From Provencibacterium sp. (lineage in GTDB: Bacteria > Bacillota > Clostridia > Oscillospirales > Ruminococcaceae), in assembly GCA_022793895.1 (NCBI GenBank), contig JAAWDS010000026.1:1-64000 (forward strand): 64,000 nucleotides of DNA, given 5' to 3'. Position 1 is the stretch's first letter; every line of letters begins with the position of its first letter. The translations under genes and the position numbers were made by a program. Below are positions 42,237 to 51,413 of this stretch, one piece after another. The notes below the pieces were generated by a model. The model was not told the origin of the DNA. It saw only the letters and a program-made list of their open reading frames with translations, and searched no databases.

Positions 42237-43970
42237 TTATACCTGTGTCGGGGGAAACTGGATCACCATGCGGACGCCGGTGGATTTCTCCGGATCCACA
42301 TAGAAACGGTAGCGGCCGCCAAAGGCGATGTTTAGCCGTTCGTCGATGTTGCGCAGCCCAACGCCATGACGGGAACCGGAGGACGGTCCGGAGCGCAGGC
42401 GTTCGATGAGATCCGCCGGGCAGCCGGGCCCGTTGTCACAGACGGCGCATTCCAGCCATTCCTCCTTCCGGCGGATAACGATCTCAATCGTTACGCATAA
42501 GGTGGCGGGATCGAAGCCGTGGGCAATGCTGTTTTCCACCAACGGCTGTAGGGTAAACTTCGGGATCAAAAAGTTTTCCGTGCCGGGTTCTATCTCAAAA
42601 CGGCAGCGCAGGCGATCCTCCATCCGGATTTTTTGGATGGTCAGGTAGTGCTTTAACAGCGCTAATTCCTCGTGAACCGGAATGCTGCGCTCCTCCATAT
42701 GGATGGTTTCACGAAGAAGGCTGCCCAAAGCCTCTACCATTTGAGAGATGGGCTCCTGCCCGGCGCCAACCGCCATCCAGTGGATGGAATCGAGGGTGTT
42801 GTAGAGGAAATGCGGATTGATCTGCGTTTGCAGCATTTTATATTGACTGTCCTTCAGCGCCAGTTGTTTCACATAGTTCTCGTTAATGAGCGCCTCGATC
42901 TTTCCAACCATAATTTCAAAGTTCCGGGTGAGCAGCACCGTCTCATCGCGGCCGCTGTAGTCCCCAGGACCGGCGCTGCTGAAATCCCCTTGCTGAATGG
43001 CCTGCATCCGCAGGCTCAGCTTGGCCAGCGGCCGGGTGAAGCGGACGGCGCTGCGCAGACCTATCAGGAGGATACACAGAAGCATTCCGCTCAGCAAGCA
43101 GAGGCTGCCGCGTTCCGCCGCATAAATTTCCGCATAAATCTCCCGGACCGGCAGCAGGCTGACAAAGCGCCATCCTTTTACGTTGTCGGTGATATAAGAG
43201 ACGAAATATTTTTGGCCGCCCACTCTTTCGATCGAGTAACCTGAATGCGGAAGCTGGCGGAGGGTGCGCATCGCTTCCGGGATCGGCAGGTTTTCATAGA
43301 GCACCCCTTCCTCCGATACAATGGCCAGTCCGGCCGACCGGCTGCCGGAGAAGCCGGTCAGGCGGCGCACCGTTCTTGCCAGATCCACCGATAGGACGAT
43401 GACCCCCAGCTCTTCAAAGCTGTAATGCTTAATCCTGCGCACCATCCGTGCGAGCAGGAGGGTATCCCGTTCCCCCTTTACCCAGAGGCATTGCCCGTTC
43501 AGGCGGCTGGTGCCGTTCAGGAGCCGTTCCTGCATCTCAGCGGGAAATCCGCTGAAGGCGGAGGAACGGCCGACGGTAAAACTTTCTCCGCCGTTAAAAT
43601 AGTGCAGGGCAAGAACGCTGGTGTATCCGGCCATGAGCTGATAGATGCGTTCATTGATGCGCGTGATGAGCAGCTCCCGCCGGTCCGAATGTGCGGCGAG
43701 CTGTTCCAGGTTTTCTTGAACCAGGGGATCGGAGAAGATATCGAAGGAGAGGGCTTCGAGCTTTTGCAGCTCGCTGTTGATATTCAGCGCGGAAACGTTC
43801 AGAATCTCGGTGGATTGCTCATAGATCTTTCGCTCATAAACCTGGCGCACGGCGGCGAACTGCCAACCGTGAATCAAGAAGAGCAGCAGGCCGATCAGTG
43901 CGAAGAGCGCAATCAGCTTGCTGCGGATGGATAGGCGGCTAAAGGCAGACAGGGAATGAAATTCCGGCAT
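42237..43970 (-). CDS. YesM-type sensor histidine kinase
   Basis: 577 residues: membrane helix (LIALFALIGLLLFLIHGWQF), an extracytoplasmic domain of about 240 residues, a second helix (LCLLSGMLLCILLIGL), HAMP, then the His_kinase domain of the LytS/YesM type with phospho-His in QINPHFLYNTLDSIHWM and ATP-binding ENSIAHGFDP, DNGPGCP and GVGLRNIDERL. It should sense an external sugar or its binding protein and phosphorylate the YesN regulator at the other end of the locus. GGAGGG lies 7 nt before ATG 43970. A hairpin terminator separates it from the upstream oxidoreductase. Confidence 0.92.
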   Translation of the reverse strand: MPEFHSLSAFSRLSIRSKLIALFALIGLLLFLIHGWQFAAVRQVYERKIYEQSTEILNVSALNINSELQKLEALSFDIFSDPLVQENLEQLAAHSDRRELLITRINERIYQLMAGYTSVLALHYFNGGESFTVGRSSAFSGFPAEMQERLLNGTSRLNGQCLWVKGERDTLLLARMVRRIKHYSFEELGVIVLSVDLARTVRRLTGFSGSRSAGLAIVSEEGVLYENLPIPEAMRTLRQLPHSGYSIERVGGQKYFVSYITDNVKGWRFVSLLPVREIYAEIYAAERGSLCLLSGMLLCILLIGLRSAVRFTRPLAKLSLRMQAIQQGDFSSAGPGDYSGRDETVLLTRNFEIMVGKIEALINENYVKQLALKDSQYKMLQTQINPHFLYNTLDSIHWMAVGAGQEPISQMVEALGSLLRETIHMEERSIPVHEELALLKHYLTIQKIRMEDRLRCRFEIEPGTENFLIPKFTLQPLVENSIAHGFDPATLCVTIEIVIRRKEEWLECAVCDNGPGCPADLIERLRSGPSSGSRHGVGLRNIDERLNIAFGGRYRFYVDPEKSTGVRMVIQFPPTQV

Positions 43971-43989
43971 ACGCTTTCCCTCCAAATGG

Positions 43990-44033
43990 AAAAATGGGCG
44001 CGTTGCAAAATGAGATTTTGCAACGCGCTCCTT
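43990..44033 (-). terminator. terminator, copy 2 of the GTTGCAAAA hairpin family
   Basis: GCGCGTTGCAAAAT (43998-44011) pairs perfectly with ATTTTGCAACGCGC (44015-44028), loop GAG. The minus strand continues CCATTTTTCC, so it terminates the oxidoreductase transcript before yesM. Confidence 0.8.
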
Positions 44034-44077
44034 TCTACAAACCGGAGATCCGTTTTTTTAGGTTTGCTTTTTAGCGG

Positions 44078-45067
44078 TTATTTGTGATAGCGCGTCTGGC
44101 GGCGGCGGATACAATCCATAATTTCCACCGGCTGGAGCGCGCTTTTCAAGTCGTCCCGCAGCGGCCTCTGGCCGCGCGCGCATTCCAGAAAAACGCGTAC
44201 CTGCTCATAAAAGCCGTTGGTTTCAAAAAGCGCGCGCCCGTCGGAGATTTCATCTCCGCTGCGCAGATAGTCGCGCGTGCCGCAGCGGCAGCGCTCCAGC
44301 AGGCCGGGAGTGTCGCAGCCGTGCCAGATAGGGATGTTTAAGTTATAGCAGAGATCGGCGGCTGTGAGGGTGAAGCGCTCGGCCACCATGCCGGACTGAA
44401 CCAGGAATTGCAGCTGCGCCTGGGTTCCGTTTTCCATCGCGCAGTCCATGAAGAGGTTGCAGCAGCCCTCGCCTAAACGGGGCAGCGGCTGATAGGCAAA
44501 GCGGATGTCCTGATAGTCGCTCCCCGCCAGAAAACGAACGGCGTCCACCCCATGGATGGCTGTGACAAAAAAGAAATCCTCGGTCCGGTGGACCCGGTAC
44601 ATGCTGTATTGAATGTTCTGGAGCGTTTCCGTCCCGTCGGCGGCCAGCTTTTCCTTACAAGCCCGGATGAGCGGGAGGTGGCGGCGGTTAAAGGCGACCA
44701 TAGCAGGCGCGCCGCCCTCTCCGGCGGCCCGATAGATATTCAGGCAGCTTTCCAGAGAATCGCCCGGCGGCTTTTCAATCAGGACGGGGATCCCCATCCG
44801 GACAATCCGGCAGGCGATTTCGCCGGTAAAGGTGTAAGGAGTGACCAGAAGGACGGCTTCCGGCTTCTCGCGCTCCAGCATCGCCTCCCAATCGGCAGAA
44901 GAGCGCTGAAACCCGGCCAGATCCGCCATGGCGGCCGCGCGGGAGGCGTCCAGATCGCAGCAGCAGGCGAGCGATAGCGCATCGTCTTCATCCGCCAACC
45001 GGCGGAGGGTGGGCGCATAGACCTGCTGTGCATGGGCGCCGCAGCCGATGAAGCAGAGCTTGGTCAT
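44078..45067 (-). CDS. Gfo/Idh/MocA family oxidoreductase
   Basis: An NAD(P)-dependent sugar or polyol dehydrogenase-like protein (329 residues). The Rossmann start is LCFIGCGAHAQQVYAP, followed by AVLLVTPYTFTGEIA and VLIEKPPGDSLES (the conserved EKP). AFNRRHLPLI and HGVDAVRFLAGS fit the substrate domain. Start 45067 follows AAAGGAG. It is the last gene of the sugar-uptake operon, 43 nt after the second permease, so it probably acts on the imported sugar. Confidence 0.88.
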   Translation of the reverse strand: MTKLCFIGCGAHAQQVYAPTLRRLADEDDALSLACCCDLDASRAAAMADLAGFQRSSADWEAMLEREKPEAVLLVTPYTFTGEIACRIVRMGIPVLIEKPPGDSLESCLNIYRAAGEGGAPAMVAFNRRHLPLIRACKEKLAADGTETLQNIQYSMYRVHRTEDFFFVTAIHGVDAVRFLAGSDYQDIRFAYQPLPRLGEGCCNLFMDCAMENGTQAQLQFLVQSGMVAERFTLTAADLCYNLNIPIWHGCDTPGLLERCRCGTRDYLRSGDEISDGRALFETNGFYEQVRVFLECARGQRPLRDDLKSALQPVEIMDCIRRRQTRYHK

Positions 45068-45110
45068 GAAAGCATCTCCTTTCTTTGAAGTGAGGGCGCT
45101 CACCTTTATT

Positions 45111-45968
45111 TTAGCCTTTTAGGCCGGAGGTGGCAATTCCCTCCACCAGATATTTTTGAAAAAAGAGAAACAGAAGGAACACCGGAATCATGGATACGAT
45201 GGACATCGCATAAATCGCGCCCCAGTTGGTTACGGACGAGGGATCGGAAAAGAGGTTCATGGCGATGGGCATGGTGTATTTTTTCACGTTTTGCAGATAG
45301 AGCATGGGCTCTAAGAACTCCTGCCACTTCCAGTAAAAGGAGAAGATGACCGCCGTAATGAGGGCCGGCTTCAAGAGCGGCAGGAGAATGCGGAAAAAGG
45401 TGGAGTATTTGTTGCACCCGTCAATCGCCGCCGCCTCGTCCAGCTCGACGGGAAGCCCCTGGATGAACTGCATGATCATGAAGATGAAAAACGGCAGGCC
45501 GAAAAGCGTTGGAACCAGCAGCGGCAGGTAGGTGTTGATCCATCCGAACCCGTTCATCAGAATGTATTGCGGGATCAGCAGAATCTGCGCGGGGAGCAGC
45601 ATGGTGACAATCATGAGGGAAAAGAGGAGTTTCCGTCCCCGGAACACGATCCGGCTGAAGCCATAGGCCACCAGGGCGGAGGAGGAGACCTGAAAGACGG
45701 TGGACAGCGTGCAGACGAACAGCGAATTGCCGATAAAGGTTTTGAAGGTGGTTCCGCCGAAGCCGCGCCAGCCGTCCGCATAGTTGGTGAGAACCACGGG
45801 ATGGGGAAGAAGGCTGCCCGGATTGTGGATAAGCTCTTGATGGGACTTGAAGGAGGCGGAGAACAGCCAAAGGATCGGATAGATCATCACAAAACAGAAG
45901 AGGATCATCACCAGGTGATAGAGGGCGCGTTTGAGGAGAAAGCGGCGGCGGTTGAGCGTGGTTAACAA
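45111..45968 (-). CDS. sugar ABC transporter permease (MalG-like)
   Basis: About 285 residues with six membrane helices and the coupling loop EAAAIDGCNKYSTFFRILLPLLKP, typical of CUT1 MalG-type permeases. TTG 45968 is preferred: AAAGGGGG lies 9 nt upstream, whereas TTG 45989 precedes that site and no ATG lies near. It works with the permease and binding protein encoded upstream. The transporter ATPase is not in this locus. Confidence 0.9.
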   Translation of the reverse strand: MLTTLNRRRFLLKRALYHLVMILFCFVMIYPILWLFSASFKSHQELIHNPGSLLPHPVVLTNYADGWRGFGGTTFKTFIGNSLFVCTLSTVFQVSSSALVAYGFSRIVFRGRKLLFSLMIVTMLLPAQILLIPQYILMNGFGWINTYLPLLVPTLFGLPFFIFMIMQFIQGLPVELDEAAAIDGCNKYSTFFRILLPLLKPALITAVIFSFYWKWQEFLEPMLYLQNVKKYTMPIAMNLFSDPSSVTNWGAIYAMSIVSMIPVFLLFLFFQKYLVEGIATSGLKG

Positions 45969-45998
45969 AAGGAGAGTCCCCCTTTCCAATGAGGCCGG

Positions 45999-46949
45999 TT
46001 ATTTTGCTCCGTCCTTGGATTCATAAAATACCCAGTACTGAGAGGAGCGGAAAACGAGAAGGGTAAACAGGCCGATAACGGCGAGCAGGATCCAGGCAAG
46101 CGCGCAGCCGTAGCCCATTTGGAAATACTTGAAGGATTTCTGGTAGAGATAGAGCACATAGAACAGCGTTCGGTCCATCGGGCCGCCCTCGGTGATGATA
46201 AAGGCTTCGGTGAAGCACATGAAGGCGCGGATGAGCTGCATCAGCAGGTTGAAGAAGAGGATAGGCGTCAGCAGGGGAAGGGTGATGCGCCACAGACGCC
46301 CCCACCAGCCGCAGCCGTCGATGGCCGCCGCCTCATAGTAGCTGTCTGGGATCTGCTTGAGCCCGGCTAGGAAGATCAGCATAGGGGAACCAAACTGCCA
46401 GATGCCCAGCAGAATCAGCGTCCCCATCGCGGTGGAGGGCTGCCCCAGCCAACTGATCTCATATTCGATTAGCCCAAGCCGGCCGAGAAAATCGTTCACA
46501 ATCCCATCCACTCCGAAGATCCGCCGCCACATCACCGCGATAGCTACGCTGCCGCCGATGATCGACGGCAGGTAGAACAGCGCGCGGTAGACGCTGACGA
46601 TGCGGCTTCCGGTCTTATAGAGCAGCATGGCCACCGCTAAGGAAAAGAGCAGCTTGAGCGGCACATGGACAAAGACATAGACGAGCGTTGCCTGGAGGGC
46701 GCTGATAAACCGATCGTCGTTGGTAAAGATTTCCGCATAGTTTTTGAGTCCGACAAAAACGGGCGGGGAGATCACGTTGTAGCGGGTCAGCGAAAGGTAG
46801 AAGGAGACGGCCATCGGCAGCAGAGTGAAGCCAAGAAAGCCGATGAGCCAGGGGGAGATAAAGAGATATCCCGCCGCCCGGTCAAAGAAACGCGAAACGC
46901 TTCTCCGTCCGCTTTTGGAAACAGGAGGCTTAGAAACAGAGGGAATCAT
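45999..46949 (-). CDS. sugar ABC transporter permease (MalF/UgpA-like)
   Basis: A 316-residue CUT1 permease: about six helices, GYLFISPWLIGFLGFTLLP near the N-terminus and the ATPase-coupling loop EAAAIDGCGWWGRLWRITLP. ATG 46949 has AAAGGGG 9 nt upstream. It lies 25 nt after the binding-protein gene and 30 nt before the MalG-type gene. Together they import an oligosaccharide, monosaccharide derivative or glycoside. Confidence 0.91.
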   Translation of the reverse strand: MIPSVSKPPVSKSGRRSVSRFFDRAAGYLFISPWLIGFLGFTLLPMAVSFYLSLTRYNVISPPVFVGLKNYAEIFTNDDRFISALQATLVYVFVHVPLKLLFSLAVAMLLYKTGSRIVSVYRALFYLPSIIGGSVAIAVMWRRIFGVDGIVNDFLGRLGLIEYEISWLGQPSTAMGTLILLGIWQFGSPMLIFLAGLKQIPDSYYEAAAIDGCGWWGRLWRITLPLLTPILFFNLLMQLIRAFMCFTEAFIITEGGPMDRTLFYVLYLYQKSFKYFQMGYGCALAWILLAVIGLFTLLVFRSSQYWVFYESKDGAK

Positions 46950-46974
46950 CAAAGGCAGCCCCTTTCTTGGAGGA

Positions 46975-48339
46975 TTAGCCGGCGGCGTTTTGAATCGCTT
47001 CCCCGGCCTTTTTCATAAATTCGTCGGCGGCCGCTTCCACACTCATTTCGCCAAATACAATTTTTTGCTCGTAGTTATCCATCAGGCTGCTGATCTCGGC
47101 GAACGCGGCCGGCTGCGGAGCGTCCATCTCGCTGGCATACTGCGCATATTGCGCGATATAGTCGAACATGACCTTCTGCGTATCCTCCAGGTCGGGCGCA
47201 AGCGCTTCGCGCACCGCGGCTGAGATGGGAACGCCGCGCTCCGCCATCAAAATGCGGTTGGCCTCAACGCTGTTGGTGAAGAAGTCGATCAACTGCGCGC
47301 CGGCTTCGACAGCTTGAGCGTCCTTCGAAATGGACCAGAACATGCTGGGCTTGATATATCCTCCATACTGCACCTGATCCTCCGCCATGGGAACGGTAGT
47401 CATTTTCAAGGGTCGTCCCGCGGCCGCTACCAGGCTGACAATCTGGTTGGAATTGCAGCAGGTCATGGCGCTATCGCCTGTGCAGATAAAATTCGCCTCT
47501 ATATTAACCCTAGCGTCCCCCAGAGCATCGGGCGTCGGAACCAGTCTCTGCGTTTCCCAGCCGGTATACATAGTATAATAATCGATAAAAAGCTGCTTAT
47601 CAAAATTCAGAGCGCTGCCGTCATGGGAAAAGATGCTCTGCCCATACTGCCGACAGTAAACCTCCAACCCCCTGTACATTCCGCCATCTTGGAGTCCGGT
47701 TGCGCCGAAAATATCGAGCTTTTCCCGGATAGCGCGCATAGCCTTCTCATAGTCCGCATAGGTCCAACTGGGGTCCGGCTCCTCCAAGCCTGCCTGCGCA
47801 AAAATTTCCGGGTCATAGACGACCGCCGGTCCGCCGGAGCCCAGGTTGACGCCATAGATCTGGCCGTCGACACGGCCTCCCGCAAGATAGAGATCGTCCA
47901 CATCGTCCAGATGGATTTCCTGGCCGATCAGGCTGTCCAGCGGAATGCACAGGCCGTTGCGCGCATAGGTTTCGATATAGTTGTAGTCGTTTTGTATCAC
48001 GTCCGGCATGGTGCTGGCGGCCGCTTGGGAGGCCAATCTCTCCCAATAGTTGGTCCAAGCGAGGTATTCGGGTTCTATCGTGATATGGGGGTATTCCGCT
48101 TTAAAAAGATCGAGGACCTTGAGCGTCTTATCGTGCCGGTCCTGGCTTCCCCACCAAACGACCCGCAGCGTCACCGGCTCCTTTTCGCTTTCGGACGAGG
48201 AAGGGGAGATACCGGCTGAAGAGCTGGAGATCTCGGAACGGGAGGCCCCGGAGCTGGAAGGGGATCCGCCTGCGCCGCAGCCGGAGGCGGCAGCCAGGAG
48301 AAGGGCGGCCATACAGAGAAGAGAAAGCGCTTTTTTCAT
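46975..48339 (-). CDS. sugar ABC transporter substrate-binding lipoprotein
   Basis: A 454-residue family 1 binding protein: lipoprotein signal (KKALSLLCMAALLLAAASGC), Ser-rich linker, then LRVVWWGSQDRHDKTLKVLDLF, YLAWTNYWERLASQAAASTMPDVIQ and PSMFWSISKDAQAVEAG. The ligand is unknown. It has its own promoter (48416-48388) between it and yesN. AGAGGTG lies before ATG 48339. Confidence 0.9.
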   Translation of the reverse strand: MKKALSLLCMAALLLAAASGCGAGGSPSSSGASRSEISSSSAGISPSSSESEKEPVTLRVVWWGSQDRHDKTLKVLDLFKAEYPHITIEPEYLAWTNYWERLASQAAASTMPDVIQNDYNYIETYARNGLCIPLDSLIGQEIHLDDVDDLYLAGGRVDGQIYGVNLGSGGPAVVYDPEIFAQAGLEEPDPSWTYADYEKAMRAIREKLDIFGATGLQDGGMYRGLEVYCRQYGQSIFSHDGSALNFDKQLFIDYYTMYTGWETQRLVPTPDALGDARVNIEANFICTGDSAMTCCNSNQIVSLVAAAGRPLKMTTVPMAEDQVQYGGYIKPSMFWSISKDAQAVEAGAQLIDFFTNSVEANRILMAERGVPISAAVREALAPDLEDTQKVMFDYIAQYAQYASEMDAPQPAAFAEISSLMDNYEQKIVFGEMSVEAAADEFMKKAGEAIQNAAG

Positions 48340-48387
48340 AGGGTGCACCTCTTTCTTGGTTGGAAGGTGAATGGCTTCTGTAAGGAC

Positions 48388-48416
48388 AGTATAAGAAAAT
48401 AGAGATGATATTTCCA
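48388..48416 (-). promoter_or_regulatory. promoter of sugar-uptake operon
   Basis: Minus strand: TGGAAA (48416-48411), 17 nt, TATACT (48393-48388). The -35 box is imperfect, as expected for an activator-dependent promoter (YesN). Confidence 0.65.
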
Positions 48417-48451
48417 TATATTTATCCGGCTATTTTGTATAAATAGGAGAC

Positions 48452-50035
48452 TTATTCGCCGAGCTGGGCGCAAGAAGGCGGGGAGAGTTCGCCGGCTTGG
48501 CCCGCCCTTTGCGCGTATTCGGAGGGGGTCATGCCAACCGCTTTCTTAAATTGGAGGCTGAAATATTGGGCGTTGTCCCCAAAGCCTACCTCCTGGGCCA
48601 CCTCATAGATACGCAGATACGCGCCGGAAGCCAGCAGCGCCCTTGCTTTCTCCATCCGGGCGCGCAGGAGATAGGAGGAGAAGCGCTCTCCCATCTCCTT
48701 TTTGAAAATTTTTCCAAGATAGTCTACGTTGATATACAGCATTTCCTTGGCAATGAAGCTCAGAGACAGCCGTTCATCCGCTAGGTTCTTCTCGATACAG
48801 CGCAACACCTGCGAGACCAGGCGGCCCGCTTTTTCGGCATTGCGGCTCTGGTTCAGACGGCAGATCTGCATAGCCAGCTCCTGAATGGCGCCGGCAGAGG
48901 GGAGAACCGCCTCCCCATCCTCCCGGCCGTGCAGCAGCTCCACCGAACGGCCGATTTCGCCTGAACCGGCCTGGCCGATGATGTGGGCGAACAGCAGGAG
49001 CGAGTAGCCGCGCCGCACCTCTTCGGAAAGCGGCTGTGCGTTTAGACCGGAAAAGAAGCTCTCTACCAGCCGGCCGGTTTGCTCCACATTCCCGGCCCGG
49101 ATACAGGCGGTTAGCTGATCGTAGCTGAAGCTATAGGCGGCAGGGGCTGCCGAAAGATCCTCCGGTGTAACGATCCCCTGGATTCCGGCGAAAAGACTTT
49201 GCTGCAAGCAGTCCTCCAACCGCTTCCAGCCGCGCGGCAGCCCGGTGAAGGGGAGACGGTCCCAGACAGCGCTGTTCCAGGAGGGAAAGCCGGCCGCCGC
49301 CATCTGCTGGTTTACCTTGTGCAGCAGAGCGAAAAGCGCGTCATAGCTGTGCGGGGTGAGCACCAGCATGATACGCGCATTCAGCACGCAGGAACAGAGA
49401 ACGATACCGGCCGGGAGCTGGGCCATGATATAGTCCAGATAAACAAACAGCTTTTCAAAGGTAGTTTCCTCGCAGGGGCTTAACAGGCATAGGCTGATGT
49501 CGGCGTTTCCGTCCAGCTTCAACAGCCGCAGGTAGTGGCGGATGTCCTCAGCAGAGAGGCGTTCGCCGATGAGATCGCGCAGAAACTGTTCCCGCACGCC
49601 CGGCAGGATCCGCCGCAGATCCTGGGTCAGCTCCTGCGCCTTGCGGCGCTGCTCGCATTCGAAGGCCGCCTCGTCGCGCAGGCTGCGTATCGTCTCCAGC
49701 AGCTTGCGGGCGCCGCAGGGCTTGAGCAGAAAGTGGTTTACCCCGTGCAGCATGGCGCTTTTTGCATATTCAAATTCGCCATAGCCGGAGAGGATGGCAA
49801 AGTGGACCGGGAGGCTGCATGCGGCGATCTGTTCGATGACCTCCAGGCCGCTCATCACCGGCATTCGGATGTCGATCAGCACAATATCCGGGCGGAGCTC
49901 CAAAATGAGGCGGTAAGCCTCTTCTCCCGTTGTGGCGCAGCCGCACAGCTCTATCCCTTCCGACGGCCAATCGCACAGCCGGCATAGCCCGTCGCGGACG
50001 ATCCGTTCATCATCGGCAATCAGCAGCCTAACCAT
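48452..50035 (-). CDS. YesN-type response regulator, AraC family
   Basis: 527 residues: receiver domain (LLIADDERIVRDGL, phospho-Asp in DIVLIDIRMPVMSG, LLKPCG), a middle region of about 280 residues without clear motifs, and a C-terminal AraC double helix-turn-helix (LSLSFIAKEMLYINVDYLGKIFKKE and IYEVAQEVGFGDNAQYFSLQFKKAVGMTPSEY). It should activate the sugar operon when phosphorylated by the YesM-type kinase encoded about 4.5 kb downstream. It is the first gene of the locus, 112 nt before the binding-protein start. Confidence 0.92.
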   Translation of the reverse strand: MVRLLIADDERIVRDGLCRLCDWPSEGIELCGCATTGEEAYRLILELRPDIVLIDIRMPVMSGLEVIEQIAACSLPVHFAILSGYGEFEYAKSAMLHGVNHFLLKPCGARKLLETIRSLRDEAAFECEQRRKAQELTQDLRRILPGVREQFLRDLIGERLSAEDIRHYLRLLKLDGNADISLCLLSPCEETTFEKLFVYLDYIMAQLPAGIVLCSCVLNARIMLVLTPHSYDALFALLHKVNQQMAAAGFPSWNSAVWDRLPFTGLPRGWKRLEDCLQQSLFAGIQGIVTPEDLSAAPAAYSFSYDQLTACIRAGNVEQTGRLVESFFSGLNAQPLSEEVRRGYSLLLFAHIIGQAGSGEIGRSVELLHGREDGEAVLPSAGAIQELAMQICRLNQSRNAEKAGRLVSQVLRCIEKNLADERLSLSFIAKEMLYINVDYLGKIFKKEMGERFSSYLLRARMEKARALLASGAYLRIYEVAQEVGFGDNAQYFSLQFKKAVGMTPSEYAQRAGQAGELSPPSCAQLGE

Positions 50036-50083
50036 CTGTCAGCCTCCTTCTCGGTTTTTTGGATGTATAGTTCCGTCAGCTTT

Positions 50084-50113
50084 ATTATCTTATAGGTTTT
50101 CCTTCGTTTTCAA
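50084..50113 (-). promoter_or_regulatory. promoter of yesN-like gene
   Basis: Minus strand: TTGAAA (50113-50108), 18 nt, GATAAT (50089-50084). Confidence 0.55.
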
Positions 50114-50153
50114 TGGAAATATCCGACATTTGTTATAGAAACCCGATAGGAAC

Positions 50154-50345
50154 AAAGGGCGCGTTGCAAAACGAAAGTTTTGCAACGCGCCCTTTGGAAA
50201 AACGGTTTTCGGGGCGAAGAAACCGCCCTGAATTTCGCGCCATAAGGCGCGAAAACACCGTTTTTCTGGTTTCTGCAAGCTGGAAAATCGGCTCGACCGA
50301 GGGGCTTTTCTATTTCGCAGCGCGCCCTTTTCTACAAGCCGGAGG
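50154..50345. repeat. palindromic intergenic repeat block, copy 3 of the GTTGCAAAA hairpin plus degenerate relatives
   Basis: AAAGGGCGCGTTGCAAAAC (50154-50172) pairs perfectly with 50077+100 (50177-50195), with a GAAA tetraloop. A second palindrome TTTCGCGCC-ATAA-GGCGCGAAA follows near 50233. A degenerate copy of the right arm with the trailing sequence CCCTTTTCTACAAGCCGGAG lies around 50318-50345; the same trailer (CTCCTTTCTACAAACCGGAG) follows the hairpin at 43998. No gene is seen in 50036-50522. This is either a cluster of terminators or a short intergenic repeat element. Confidence 0.6.
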
Positions 50346-50522
50346 AGTGGCTCCTACGATTTCTTTTACAGGCCGGGGATGTGTTTTTTACGGCCTGTTC
50401 TAGTTTGCAGGCACACCCTTTTAAGACGACAGAAATCTATAGAGTTTGCGCCCCTTCCTCGACCGGTTTTTTCTCGGATTAGGTTTTATAATGATTCTTG
50501 TACCTTTTGGGAAAAGCGGGGA

Positions 50523-51413
50523 ATGCGCTTGATTGTTTATGTGGATGTGTTGATTGTTCTCAACTTCATTGTAAACTATCTGCTGCTGGCGGTTTCGGCG
50601 CGGCTGTGCGCAGGGAGCTGTGCGCGCTGGCGGTTGGCGCTTGCCGCGCTCATCGGGGCGGCTGCTTCTCTGTGTCTCTTCCTTCCGCCGGGGCCGGGAT
50701 GGGTCAACGCGGCGTTTAAGCTAGGGCTCTCGGCGCTGCTGGCGGCGGTTGCCGGCAGCTATCGGGGGTGGCGGGGTTACTTAAAACGGCTCTTTATGCT
50801 GCTGGCCGCCAGCTTTGTTTTCGCAGGATTTATGTTGTTTATCACGCTTTTGAGCGGAGGACGGGCGGGTATCTTTCAAAACGGCGTTTACTACTTCCCC
50901 ATTTCAGGAACCAAGCTGCTGGTGGGATGTATGGCCGCCTATGCCGGGATGACTCTTTATCAAAAGCTCTTTAAGCGCAGCATGGCGGCGCAGGAGAGCT
51001 ATCGGGTATTCCTATCCGCGCAGGGAAAGACGGTGGAGCTTTGGGGGGAGATGGATTCGCAGAACCGCCTGATCGATCTTTTCAGCGGCACGCCGGTGGC
51101 GGTAGGTCCGCGCGCATTGCTTGAACCCATTTTGCCGGAGGCGGTGCGCTCTGCGCTGGCCGGGGATTATACGGCCTCAGCCGAAGCGGGCGGGGTGCGG
51201 ATGATCCCTTGCACAACAGTGGCGGGGGCAGGGCTTCTGCCTGCCTTCCGTCCCGAACGGATGCTGTTGGAAAACGGTCCGGAGAGGATCGAAGTAACGG
51301 ATGTCTATATCGCGGTAGCTGCTGGGCAGGACGGCGCCGGAATAAAAAAGTTGATCTTAAATCCCGCCTTAACCGGGCGGAAAACACAGAATTTTGATAC
51401 AGGGCGGTGCTGA
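50523..51413 (+). CDS. spoIIGA: sigma-E processing peptidase SpoIIGA
   Basis: A membrane aspartic protease that cleaves the pro-sequence of sigma-E. Its 296 residues comprise five membrane helices ([22 protein letters not shown] onward) and a C-terminal protease domain. The expected D-[ST]-G-N active-site motif reads [16 protein letters not shown] here, with Asp178 and Gln instead of Gly. ATG 50523 abuts GCGGGGA; TTG 50529, 8 nt from that site, would give IVYVDVL and is an alternative start. It overlaps sigE. TATAAT lies at 50487-50492; no clear Spo0A box was found. Confidence 0.92.
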   Translation: MRLIVYVDVLIVLNFIVNYLLLAVSARLCAGSCARWRLALAALIGAAASLCLFLPPGPGWVNAAFKLGLSALLAAVAGSYRGWRGYLKRLFMLLAASFVFAGFMLFITLLSGGRAGIFQNGVYYFPISGTKLLVGCMAAYAGMTLYQKLFKRSMAAQESYRVFLSAQGKTVELWGEMDSQNRLIDLFSGTPVAVGPRALLEPILPEAVRSALAGDYTASAEAGGVRMIPCTTVAGAGLLPAFRPERMLLENGPERIEVTDVYIAVAAGQDGAGIKKLILNPALTGRKTQNFDTGRC

